From Symbiodinium natans (Eukaryota; Sar; Dinophyceae; Suessiales; Symbiodiniaceae), in NCBI GenBank assembly GCA_905221605.1, contig CAJNDS010002438.1:172501-233356 (forward strand): a stretch of DNA of 60,856 nucleotides, given 5' to 3'. Within the stretch, counting starts at the first letter, position 1, and every line of letters starts with the position of its first letter. Position numbers and translations under genes: made by a program. The notes under the pieces were generated by a model that was not told the origin of the DNA, ran no database searches, and was given only the letters and a program-made list of their open reading frames with translations. Positions 51,770 through 59,994 of this stretch are shown in pieces.

Positions 51770-54100
51770 TCATCTGCAGTCATTCTTGCCGGTCACCAAG
51801 TCCACGCCACAGCAGGTGACCAAGAAGGTGCCACCCTTGGACTGCTGGCACTTCACGCCCAAATTCGAGAGATCGAATGGGCACACCGGGTTGATGCCGA
51901 CATCCCACCAACCGCAGCCAATCGCGCCCACGGACACGCCCAACCGGCAGGTTGCCCCTGTGCTGCAAGAAACACTGCCGCTGACGCCGACACCGCCCCA
52001 CCACCATTCACCAGCAGTGCCAACACTCATGCCGAAGGAGATGCTGACCCAGCCACCGGTGAACAGATGGCCCTTGATCAGGTCCGATATGCTGCCGCTG
52101 TGTCCGGCGGAGAAGCCAAGACTCAGACCGACGTTGCCGCCAAAGGATTTGGTGTAGCCCACAGCGTCCCAGCTGGAGTACTGGCCGAAGCATTCAAAGA
52201 ACTTCTTCGCCCATTTCACAACAGCACTTTTCACAGCATTCCAGACCTTCCTGAACCAGCGACGTCTGCGTCGACGAAGCCAACGCCTTCTGCGGCGTCT
52301 GCGTCTGCGGCGCCTCCTGCGCCGTCGCCGTCGGCCCCAGCCACTCTGCTCCACTTCTCCTTCCATCTCAGCTTCCTGAAGCTCACCAGACGTCTGCATC
52401 AAGGCGAGCTTGGTGGAATTGCGGCGCATGCTCTCGGGCTCCTCGTCCTCCTCATCTTCCGGGGCCAGCTCGCTATCACCTGGCTCTTCTTCGTCTTCGT
52501 CCTCCTGGTGCTCCTCTTTCTCGTCCTCCTCATTCTCTTCAAGGAGCGCCTCCGGCTCCTCCTGAAGCGAGCCTTCATCGGTATCCATATCGTCCTCCTG
52601 TTCCCCCTCAACCTCGTATTCCTGCTGGCGGAACTTCTCAAACTCCACCATGTCGATGAGGCGTAGCGCTCGGCTCTCGTCATGATCAACTAGATGTGCC
52701 AGTGTCGGCAGCACGACGGAAATGACACCATCCCGGCCCTTCTCACCGTAGACCCTAGCAGCATGTTCCGAGGATGTCTGGCTGGGCCGGAAGAAAGAGA
52801 CCTGACCTCCATGCCCGTGCTCGGCAATGAAACGCTGCACCCTTTGGTCCATCTTCACGCGGTGTCGGATCTCATGCTGCATGTGCGCCACTGCGTTCGT
52901 TTGGAAGAGGGCCATCGTCTGCTTGTGGGAAGCTACGAAGATATCATGCATGTTGGAGGCGTCGCAGTCCAGCTGCCGACACACTGGATGCCATGCCTGA
53001 TGGAGGTGATGTGCGGTGAGCTCCATGGAAGTATTCAGGCCATGGGAGTCCAGGATGCGGTGCGTTTCAGCTGCGGCCTGCCGAAAAGCAGCAGACGTAG
53101 CCAAAAGTGCTTCGGTACCGGAGCCCTGAGCATGGTGTACCTCCATCTGAAGGAGCGTTGTCTTGCGAACATTCGCAGCTGGGTTGACCACTTCCACATC
53201 ATCGCAGCGGTACTCTTGTGGCATTTCGTCCTCACCTATCACGGTATGATTCTTGTCTTCCTGCCCCAGCTTGGCCATGAGCGTAGGCCAGGTGATGTCG
53301 TCGAAGCGAGTCACCTGCTCCATCATGGATGCGTAGGCAGACATTGGCACATCTTTGCCAACCGCCCCCTGCAAGAGGCAGGTCGCGATCGAGATGCACC
53401 GCTTAATGGAGCGCTCTGAACGGAAAGGGCAAAACTTCGGGCCGTCATCTGCATTCATCAGCTCATGCAGCACCAAGTAGAACCCTTTCACCTTGTCAAA
53501 AAGTAGCTCCAGATCCGAGTTGATCTCGCCAAACTTGTGGCTCACGTTCGCTGCCTTGTCTCCGTCGCTGACGAGGCCCGAGTAATTCGAGAGGTTCACG
53601 AGACAAGTGGGCAGCGCGGTCCCAAGCTCCTTGTATGGGTTGGGATGAGTTTGCTCCGCTGCAGCCTCCTCTGCTTCGACCTCGGACTCCTGCGTCTCCT
53701 CCTTGCGGAACTTCTTGATCTCGCTCTCGTCAAGCAGAGTGACAGCACCCTTTGCCGGGATCAGATCTACACACTCCGGCGCCATGTAGAGATGGCACAG
53801 GCCGCTGGCGGGGTAGTAGACCGCTGCATGGCAGCGCTCCTCGACGCAAGCATCGGGCGCCCAATGGTCGGCACACTTCTGCTGACACTGCTCTTGCGTG
53901 AGATCTTTCCACCCGTTGCAGCCCTGCTCCGGGTACTCCGTGAATGGCTTCCCGATGCAGGCGCCATCTGGAATGGTGGTAAACAGTCGCTTGGGGTCGT
54001 TTTTGATCTCGTCGTGATTCGGTGTGAAGGTCCGAACCTTGGCAGCTGCTGCCTGCCTGAAGAAAAGGCTCAGGCTGAGCAGCAGCTGATATTGCTTCAT
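51770..54100 (-). CDS. Secreted protein: apple-like head, acidic middle, 17-Arg run, amphipathic cationic helix, Gly/Cys-rich tail
   Basis: Single uninterrupted ORF of 776 codons from the ATG at 54100; an in-frame ATG at 54160 would add 20 residues, but the 54100 start gives a clean signal peptide (MKQYQLLLSLSLFFRQAAAA). Residues about 48-110 hold eight cysteines (48, 61, 72, 76, 85, 90, 102, 110) with an apple/PAN-like or small disulfide fold. Residues about 150-495 are a helical domain with Asn-X-Ser/Thr sites. Residues about 497-560 are very acidic. R590-R606 and R609-R614 form arginine runs, followed by V-W-N-A-V-K-S-A-V-V-K-W-A-K-K (619-633). The C-terminal about 130 residues are Gly/Ser/Trp-rich with eight Cys. 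All six Arg codons are used in the run, so it is kept at the protein level. Function unknown; an acidic part neutralising a cationic membrane-active segment is inference. Confidence 0.85.
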   Translation of the reverse strand: MKQYQLLLSLSLFFRQAAAAKVRTFTPNHDEIKNDPKRLFTTIPDGACIGKPFTEYPEQGCNGWKDLTQEQCQQKCADHWAPDACVEERCHAAVYYPASGLCHLYMAPECVDLIPAKGAVTLLDESEIKKFRKEETQESEVEAEEAAAEQTHPNPYKELGTALPTCLVNLSNYSGLVSDGDKAANVSHKFGEINSDLELLFDKVKGFYLVLHELMNADDGPKFCPFRSERSIKRCISIATCLLQGAVGKDVPMSAYASMMEQVTRFDDITWPTLMAKLGQEDKNHTVIGEDEMPQEYRCDDVEVVNPAANVRKTTLLQMEVHHAQGSGTEALLATSAAFRQAAAETHRILDSHGLNTSMELTAHHLHQAWHPVCRQLDCDASNMHDIFVASHKQTMALFQTNAVAHMQHEIRHRVKMDQRVQRFIAEHGHGGQVSFFRPSQTSSEHAARVYGEKGRDGVISVVLPTLAHLVDHDESRALRLIDMVEFEKFRQQEYEVEGEQEDDMDTDEGSLQEEPEALLEENEEDEKEEHQEDEDEEEPGDSELAPEDEEDEEPESMRRNSTKLALMQTSGELQEAEMEGEVEQSGWGRRRRRRRRRRRRRRRRRWLRRRRRRWFRKVWNAVKSAVVKWAKKFFECFGQYSSWDAVGYTKSFGGNVGLSLGFSAGHSGSISDLIKGHLFTGGWVSISFGMSVGTAGEWWWGGVGVSGSVSCSTGATCRLGVSVGAIGCGWWDVGINPVCPFDLSNLGVKCQQSKGGTFLVTCCGVDLVTGKNDCR

Positions 54101-54160
54101 TGTTGGCTGCGTTAGAGGTACGCAGCAGTCATGGCGGATAGTGTTAAAAGGAAGGCTCAA

Positions 54161-54409
54161 AGCCCAATAAACCTACTAAGCATCCAACCGATGCAGCAGG
54201 TCTCGAGCCGTAAGGGTTCATAGTAGACTTATTCAGCCATTGCAAGGTGAACGGAAGCTCGGACACCACCTCCCAGACTCCCACAAAGGAGTCGACTCAT
54301 CAGCTCAACACTTCAGGGTTGCACCCAAGGGCCCGACGTGCATGTCATGATGCAGGGGTTTCGACTCTCACGAAACATCGCGCAAACCCTTCTGAACCCT
54401 AAAACCTTA
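54161..54409. other. Upstream region of the secreted-protein gene
   Basis: No exon seen. Contains TTTCGACTCTCACGAAAC (54357), a member of a recurrent motif. No promoter elements can be named with confidence. Confidence 0.4.
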
Positions 54410-54490
54410 GCCCTAAACCCTAACACTAAACCCTAAACCCTAAACCCTAAACCCTAAACCCTAAACCCTAAACCCTAAACCCTAAACCCT
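54410..54490 (-). repeat. CCCTAAA array, about 11 heptamers
   Basis: Donor side of the exon at 54493-54595 (sense GTAGGGTTTAGGG). Confidence 0.95.
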
Positions 54491-54492
54491 AC

Positions 54493-54595
54493 CAAGCTCT
54501 CCTGCAGCTGTCCCTGCAGCGCACGGACGTTGCCTTTCGCCTCCCGCCAGTCCTCTGCAGGGCTTTTCTGGTCTGTGGACGCTTGCGTGGCGCGC
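54493..54595 (-). CDS. Coiled-coil exon between two arrays
   Basis: Reads STDQKSPAEDWREAKGNVRA then LQGQLQESL, donor GTAGGG. First of a string of helical exons up to 60.1 kb that may be one long coiled-coil gene. Confidence 0.5.
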
Positions 54596-54601
54596 ACTCA
54601 A

Positions 54602-54669
54602 AGGGTTTAGGGTTTAGGGTTTAGGGTTTAGGGTTTAGGGTTTAGGGTTTAGGGTTTAGGGTTTAGGGT
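54602..54669 (+). repeat. TTTAGGG array, about 10 heptamers
   Basis: Acceptor side of the exon at 54493-54595 (sense CCCTAAA). Confidence 0.95.
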
Positions 54670-54699
54670 AGGAGCTCCACTTGGAGGTTTCCAGTAATT

Positions 54700-54905
54700 C
54701 AGGGTACCTTATTTGGGGTCCCTATTATCAGGGAATCCTACTATTTGAGGACTATATTAGGGGGGTAGCTTATTCTAAGGGAACCCTACAGTACCAACCC
54801 CCCACATTCAACCCTAAACCCTAAACCCCAACCCTAAACTCTAAACCCTTTTTCCCTAAACCCCAAACCATTAACCCCCCACATTTTTGACAACCACCCA
54901 CATGT
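54700..54905. mobile_element. Family A element(s) mixed with CCCTAAA
   Basis: TACCTTATTTGGGGTCCC, AGGGAATCCTACTATTTGAG and GGGGGTAGC, then CCCTAAA and CCCCCCACATTTTTGACAA near 54875-54895. Probably one element invaded or extended by heptamers. Confidence 0.5.
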
Positions 54906-54943
54906 TTTCTAAACCCTAAACCCTAAACCCTAAACCTTAAACC

Positions 54944-55028
54944 CCAGCTTGCGAGCCTGTCGCACGGTGTGCCAGGCTCCTTCAAGGCGCCCCAGGCGCT
55001 CGCCCAGGCCTCTTAGCTTTGCTTGCGC
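54944..55028 (-). CDS. Coiled-coil exon between arrays
   Basis: Reads AQAKLRGLGERLGRLEGAWH then TVRQARKL. Sense TTTAAGG/TTTAGGG follows the donor; a short TTTAGGG stretch lies at 55038-55052 on the acceptor side. Confidence 0.45.
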
Positions 55029-55138
55029 AACCCTAAGCGTTTAGGGTTTAGGGTATAGGGCTCGTCTCCTGGGCAGGTGGCAAGAAATTAGGAAGACCGC
55101 AATGCCTAAAGCTTCGGGTCGGGTATGCTCGGAGGGCA

Positions 55139-55375
55139 TTGCATTTTCTCATGCGCTTGCGGCGGAAGTTTCGTTCTGCCGGTGGTTCAGAAAATGTCCT
55201 GTTGCCAGAAGGTTTCCAAAAAAGTGTACCCTTATGTGCTTTTATCGTGGAGAAACGCGCCTGCTTAGTAGCAGTAGCAATCGGAAAGAACATTTTGGAT
55301 TCGGAGGACTTGCGGCCCCGGTGGGATTTGTTCGAATACAATCCACAAAAGGTTGAACAAACAAACAGCCAATAA
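55139..55375 (+). CDS. Candidate plus-strand coding remnant
   Basis: Reads GSENVLLPEGFQKSVPLCAF, then VEKRACLVAVAIGKNILDSE and DLRPRWDLFEYNPQKVEQTN before a stop. More protein-like than the opposite strand, and against the prevailing direction; possibly a mobile-element or transferred fragment. Unknown. Confidence 0.35.
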   Translation: MHFLMRLRRKFRSAGGSENVLLPEGFQKSVPLCAFIVEKRACLVAVAIGKNILDSEDLRPRWDLFEYNPQKVEQTNSQ

Positions 55376-55385
55376 AAACAAATAG

Positions 55386-55640
55386 TCAGGGCACTAGCCC
55401 TGGGTCCAGAGGGTAGTCTTCCATTCTTTTGCTGGGTTTGGGATTCTTTTGAGGGACATGCGTGCTGTTTTCGGGGTTTGTCTTTGTGAGAGCCGAGCAC
55501 TTTCGACTAGGAAAATGACTTCCTCCTACTACGCAGCGCAGGCCAAAGCAGCAAACAAAAAACAAAAGCTCCGGGCACCAGTCCTCTGGGTCCGGAGAAT
55601 AGTCTTCCACAGTTTCGGCTTTTCCCCCGCCGGCGCTAGG
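55386..55640 (+). repeat. Direct repeat pair around a short open frame
   Basis: Two copies of GGGCACYAGYCCTSTGGGTC followed by AGAATAGTCTTCCA-like sequence (55388 and 55577). Between and across them a frame reads SSYYAAQAKAANKKQKL. It could be the ends of a small retroposed element. Confidence 0.45.
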
Positions 55641-55741
55641 GGGCTGCTAGATGCTTAGTCCGCCATTCTCCTCACCCGCACTCCTTGACCCGTCTCCTGA
55701 CGCTCCTGCCGACTATCTCTGGAGTGCGAATCCATTGGGCT

Positions 55742-55792
55742 AAACCCTCCTAAACCCTAAACCCTAAACCCTAAACCCTAAACCCTAAACCC
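55742..55792 (-). repeat. CCCTAAA array
   Basis: Seven heptamers. Confidence 0.95.
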
Positions 55793-55913
55793 GGGCCATG
55801 CTGGTTCCTGAACATGAGGCCTTCTCAGGTTTTGTTTCGGGACCGCTGCACGTATTGTGAGCTTCGGCGGGAAACTGTCACTGGAAGCCCTGAAGTGCCG
55901 TGCTGTCCCTATA

Positions 55914-56018
55914 ACTACTATTTGCTTCAGAACCTCCAAAAAAAAACCTAAATAATCCCTATATTGCCCTTATAAGGAAGAATATTTAGATTTTTTGTGG
56001 GGTTCTTAAGCACTGGCT
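55914..56018. mobile_element. Introner-like element, family B
   Basis: Left end ACTACTATTTGCTTCAGAACC, right end GGGGTTCTTAAGCACTGG; interior TAATCCCTATATTGCCC and TTATAAGGAAGAATA. The interior also appears at 60530-60575. Confidence 0.65.
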
Positions 56019-56103
56019 GTCCCAAAACGCTTCGTCCTGAGTCTTGCTTCAATGCGTAGCACAAGTGGTCAGTGCTGACAAGCGGCCGGCACTATCATCC
56101 CAG

Positions 56104-56104
<1 letters not shown>

Positions 56105-56134
<30 letters not shown>

Positions 56135-56146
56135 GCGTGCGCGCGC

Positions 56147-56213
<67 letters not shown>

Positions 56214-56220
56214 TGTGTGT
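56105..56220 (+). repeat. (GT)n-(GC)n-(GCGT)n alternating purine-pyrimidine tract
   Basis: 115 bp of strict alternation, prone to Z-DNA. Translated frames across it (repeating VRAC or HART) are artefacts. Confidence 0.97.
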
Positions 56221-56407
56221 CTGGCTGATGATCGGGTTTCTGACGTATGTGTTGATTCATAGGTTTAGTTGCTCCATTCATGTAGCTATCATCCACAGGC
56301 ATTTTTTCTGGCTGCAGGGGGTTAAGCGTGCCGTTTTCTTGTGGCAGTGGACGCGTGCTGCGTGCATAGTGCGTGTGGTTTAAAGAAGGCGTCCGAAACA
56401 TAAATAG

Positions 56408-56620
56408 GTGTGCAGACATACAAGTATCCAAGAGCCTGGGTTTCATGTGTTCTTCGGCGGTCTGCTTCGGGAGCGGAATCAAGAACCAAACCCCGACTGT
56501 TTCCCCACAACTGGGCGGGCCTTCGCGGTCATAGTTCATCAAACCATCGAGCACTCTTCTGCCAAACTTACACGAGTACCAGCTCTCATGTGTGGAGGCT
56601 ACATAGAGCATGGTATGTAA
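56408..56620 (+). CDS. Candidate coding segment, strand uncertain
   Basis: Plus frame reads GFHVFFGGLLRERNQEPNPD then VIVHQTIEHSSAKLTRVPAL; the minus frame (ESWYSCKFGRRVLDGLMNYD) is nearly as good. Possibly a real exon on one of the two strands. Confidence 0.25.
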   Translation: MCRHTSIQEPGFHVFFGGLLRERNQEPNPDCFPTTGRAFAVIVHQTIEHSSAKLTRVPALMCGGYIEHGM

Positions 56621-56799
56621 TAATCGCCTTGCTGAGCGCATGAGGACCCTAAACCCAAACCCTAAACCAGTTGGTGAGACATTGACCAACCAACCGGCCG
56701 TGTGCGAGCGTGAGAGTCGAAACCAGTTGTTCAGAGTGGACCCTCTGAAGTAGTCCCCGCGGTGTGCGTGAGTGCTGGGCGGGTGGCAAAAAACACCCC

Positions 56800-56846
56800 A
56801 GACCCTAAACCCTAAACCCCAAACCCCAAACCCTAAACCCTAAACC
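56800..56846 (-). repeat. CCCTAAA/CCCCAAA array
   Basis: Six heptamers next to GGGCGGGTGGCAAAAAAC (56777), the inverse of the recurrent TTTTTTGCCACCCGCC motif. Confidence 0.9.
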
Positions 56847-56849
56847 ACA

Positions 56850-57555
56850 CTGCAGGGCAGCAATTTCGGGATGCTTTCTTCCTAATAGAGATCACGGTTG
56901 CAAGCGTTTGCATGTTTCTGTGGTCTGTCGATGCAAGTCAAATGCCCCTCGCCCTACTCCCTGCCAACAACTCATACAGTACGACAGTTACATGGAAAGC
57001 CCCTGTGAAACACACACAGACACACAGAGAGACACAAGATCGCACCTTTCCTTCAGGAAACATTCTGTGAGGTAACGGAGCAAACCCACACTTTAATACA
57101 AACAAAAGATGCATTGAACATTCCCATGTAAACGCAAGAGACATCACATTCTGTACAGAGAACAAATCCAAAAGTTCAAGCAGACTATGGCAGACATTGT
57201 TCAGGCCCGATGTTTTGGGACATGGGTTTGTTCAAGAGAAAGCACCTATACAGGCGTGTCCGTTCATGCAGTGGCAGGGCAGGCTGTACCCAGATAAATC
57301 ATGTGGATAGTCCTGCTTGTAAAGCCTGGTTGGAATCATCAAGCTTGTCATGTGCATCCGACTATGTCACTTCCGTACAGGATGCCAGCAGCTGCACGCA
57401 TGCTCACAAACATTCCTCTCGTATCTTGATGTGGAGCGCGTGTGTACTTCTCGGGCACTCGTTTTCTGCGGGTTCACACACACATACACACAAACATAAA
57501 CATCTATACATATATGTACAAACAAATATGTGCAGAGCGCTTCGGATTTGAGCCA
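56850..57555. other. No supported gene
   Basis: Open frames on both strands lack protein character. An ACACACAGACACACAGAGAG stretch lies near 57010-57030 and a CA/TA-rich stretch at 57475-57520. Confidence 0.35.
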
Positions 57556-57885
57556 GGTCTTTCGCTACGACTGAGACGAGGCGGTGTCGGCTGAGACCCC
57601 CGCCGCCGGCCAAGCTTTGTAGGTCTTGGTTGATGGCTCGGGCCTGCTCCTGCCTGTCGCTGGTCTCCTGACGACGCGTTGGAGGACGGGCGTTTCTCGA
57701 AAGTGTGGTGCCTTATGGGGGCAACACTACATGTCAGGGTTCCTGTCTGAGAGGGGGAAAGTTGGGACCATCATAAGGGAGCTGGGCAGGTGGATTTGTC
57801 TGCCGTGCTCTCCTCTCGCGCTTCTGCCACTCGGCAGGCGCTTCCCCAAGTTGTCGGCAAGGTTTGGGCTTGACTGCTTGGAGGT
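57556..57885 (-). CDS. Candidate coiled-coil exons
   Basis: Exon ending at 57667 reads ETSDRQEQARAINQDLQSLA (acceptor GCGTCGTCAG); an upstream segment at about 57735-57880 reads LGEAPAEWQKRERRARQTNP. Both are helical, like the other exons of 54.4-60.1 kb. Confidence 0.35.
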
Positions 57886-57945
57886 TCATGGTACTCATCA
57901 GTCAATTATAACTGTACCTATAACTGTACTTCCTTGGAGTACTTA
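57878..57945. mobile_element. Partial family F element
   Basis: GCTTGGAGGTTCATGGTACT matches the end of the element at 58938-59085, then ATTATAACTGTACCTATAAC. Only one end is recognisable. Confidence 0.5.
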
Positions 57946-58399
57946 AGGAGGGTTTAGGGTTTAGGTCCCTTGCTGCATCCAGGCTTCTAAGAGGTTGCTG
58001 CTGGGAAAGTTGTTAACATCTAACTTGCACTTAAGGTCCCTGAACCCTGAAACCCAAACCCTTTTGCCACAAGCTTTGTTGTTCCCGCCCCGCTTGACAC
58101 TAAACCCTAAACTTTTCCGAGCCATTCCGGAGCACCCTCGATGGGTCGGAAGACTTTATTGTATTAGGCGCGGGGGGGGGGGGGTGTGCGTACTGCAATA
58201 ACAGGAGGAAGTCATTACACACTTCTGGTCCACAGGTACCACAAGGGAGCATTAGAAACATGCTCGATTTCTTTTCTGCGGAAGCACCAAATTCAGCTGG
58301 CGTCCCAGTGCGGAGAGCCTTGCTATTTGCGGAGTTGGTCCTCAAACCTCAACCTTCTGAAACAAGCTTTCTGCCCTCCAACCTTGTGAATACGTAGAT

Positions 58400-58785
58400 G
58401 GCGCATGACTTAAGCCTTCGAGCGTGCACAACCCAGGCTCCTTGCTCAAGTGCTCCAGCATGGCTTTCTGGCTCTCCTTCCAGTCTAGGTGGCTCACTGC
58501 CACCTGCTCACTGACCTCGCTGTCTCGATGTGAAGGGATAACTCATTCAACATTGTGAATGCGCTCCAAGGCATGCGCTGAAGTTGCGATTTTGGAGGCT
58601 TCCGTCTTCAGCATCTGGTCAAAGACCTGCCGAGGTTCTCGGGCTGGTCATTCAGTATATAAATATATCTATATATATATATATATATAGGCTGAATTTT
58701 GAAGATCAAAGAATCAAAGACATGCTCAGTGGCACGAGCCTCCACCATGGAATGTCGTGCCGCGATCTCCTCCACACAAGGACTC
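58400..58785 (-). CDS. Three coiled-coil exons
   Basis: About 58695-58785 reads EEIAARHSMVEARATEHVFD; about 58556-58645 reads PRQVFDQMLKTEASKIATSA then HALERIHN; about 58400-58540 reads SEVSEQVAVSHLDWKESQKA then MLEHLSKEPG. A TA microsatellite (58655-58690) separates the first two. Likely consecutive exons of one gene. Confidence 0.5.
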
Positions 58786-58802
58786 AGGAGTGTTGTTCAG
58801 CT

Positions 58803-58850
58803 CACCCCTAAACCCTAAACCCTAAACCCTAAACCCTAAACCCTAAACCG
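58803..58850 (-). repeat. CCCTAAA array
   Basis: Seven heptamers immediately after (gene sense) the stop at 58854. Confidence 0.95.
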
Positions 58851-58853
58851 CCA

Positions 58854-59290
58854 TTAGTCCACAGGGCGGCCACTGCTGTCCTGGTTCAGGCTGACCTTGA
58901 TCAGCTTGTCAGTGTTCTCGAGGTCCTGAATCACCACTTGGAGGGTCATGGTACCTAGTAACTTATTAACCAATGATAACTGTACTGATAATTGTACTTA
59001 AAACCATATTAGGGCATTTAGGGGGCTTATGAAGTGGGTTATAAGTATAGTTCTAATTGGTTAAATAAGTACCATGAACCTCCAAGCATGGACACGAAAC
59101 CGCGGCAGCAGGTCCCTTAAAAGCTTCCCAGGGTCTTCGAAGTGCTTGCTTAGGAGGCGATTGACCAGGTTTAGGGTTTAGGGTTTAGGGTTTAGGGTCT
59201 AGGGTTTATGGTTTAGATTCGCACCTGGAACCGGGACTCCATGTCCAAGAATTTGCGCTCCATGCCTGCCAGGACATTGCACATGGGTTG
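58854..59290 (-). CDS. Three exactly joined exons with an introner-like intron and a telomere-repeat intron
   Basis: Exon 59225 to about 59290 reads CNVLAGMERKFLDMESRFQ; intron 59145-59224 (80 nt, GT-AG) is little more than CCCTAAA; exon 59088-59144 is 19 codons (HFEDPGKLLRDLLPRFRVH); intron 58926-59087 (162 nt, GC-AG) is a family F element; exon 58854-58925 reads DLENTDKLIKVSLNQDSSGR then PVD and a stop. All joints are phase 0 and leave the frame open. Coiled-coil character. The stop may be true, or the exon may instead splice near its end into the array. Unknown family. Confidence 0.6.
58938..59085 (-). mobile_element. Introner-like element, family F
   Basis: Inverted ends TTGGAGG-TCATGGTAC and GTACCATGA-CCTCCAA with further paired TTATTAACCAAT / ATTGGTTAAATAA arms. 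It fills the intron 58926-59087, leaving only GC at one end and GTGGTGATTCAG at the other. Confidence 0.85.
59168..59213 (+). repeat. TTTAGGG array forming a short intron
   Basis: Six heptamers with TCTAGGG and TTTATGG variants, inside the 80-nt intron 59145-59224. Confidence 0.95.
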
Positions 59291-59334
59291 TTCTCGACAT
59301 GTGGGTCGCTTCTGATGGGTGTCTGTGAGGTGCC

Positions 59335-59585
59335 GTATGATAGGGACCCAAAAGGGGACCCTAATGTAGAGACCTCCCTGCCAGAGTCACACGAAACCCA
59401 AAACCCACATGGAGAGCAACATGAAGGCTAGGTTTATGCGACGCCTATCACTAACCTACTCGCAGCATAACATCCCATAAGTTTCAATCAAAGCGGATGC
59501 CGAGAAGGTCGCGGTTGACCTAGTGTAGTTCCTTGCTCGCGAGAGCAGAAAAATCCTCCACACGATCGCTCCTGAACAGCAGTCA
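59335..59585 (-). other. Weak coding-like segment with a family A remnant
   Basis: GGGACCCAAAAGGGGACCC (59343) is family A-like. About 59505-59580 reads VEDFSALASKELH, then TAG, then VNRDLLGIRFD and a TGA in the same frame. Either a terminal exon or two exons. Confidence 0.25.
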
Positions 59586-59611
59586 GAAGCCCTGAGCTTC
59601 TGAAAGCTGCC

Positions 59612-59736
59612 CTAAAGAATACTAATTGCTTAAGACCCCCCCCCCCCCCGCGCAAAAAAACAAAAAACAACTTTTGTAAGGGTAATATAGGGATTCTTAT
59701 CTGTTTTTGTTTTGGGGGTTCTTAAGCAAATAGTAG
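59612..59736 (-). mobile_element. Introner-like element, family B
   Basis: Ends TACTAATTGCTTAAGACCCC and GGGGGTTCTTAAGCAAATAGTA, with AGGGTAATATAGGGATTCTT inside. Directly follows the exon at 59738-59862. Confidence 0.75.
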
Positions 59737-59737
59737 A

Positions 59738-59862
59738 AAAGGCCGGGCAGGTCCCCAGGCCTTTTGCGTGGCTCTCCAGCGTGGCGTCGAGTGTCGCCTC
59801 GAAGTCGTTTAGTCGATTCTGGATGTCCTGATGGCTGTCCTGGCATGCAGAAACCTCTGTTT
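59738..59862 (-). CDS. Coiled-coil exon
   Basis: Reads SACQDSHQDIQNRLNDFEAT then LDATLESHAKGLGTCPA. Its acceptor is CCCTAAACAG, supplied directly by a TTTAGGG array (59857-59877). Confidence 0.5.
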
Positions 59863-59994
59863 AGGGTTTAGGGTTTAATTAGGACTCTGTAGGAACCGCA
59901 CCCCAAGCATGCATACCGATATGACAGCTGACACTTTCAGCAAGTTATGCTGCAGGGGCATGCTCTCAAAACATGAGGTTCTTGCGCTTGAATG

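Noticed and set aside
52067-54115. Plus-strand ORFs overlapping the secreted protein
   Set aside because: Shadows produced by the GC-rich third positions of the real minus-strand gene.
56044-56262. ORFs with repeating VRAC or HART peptides
   Set aside because: Translations of the GT/GCGT microsatellite.
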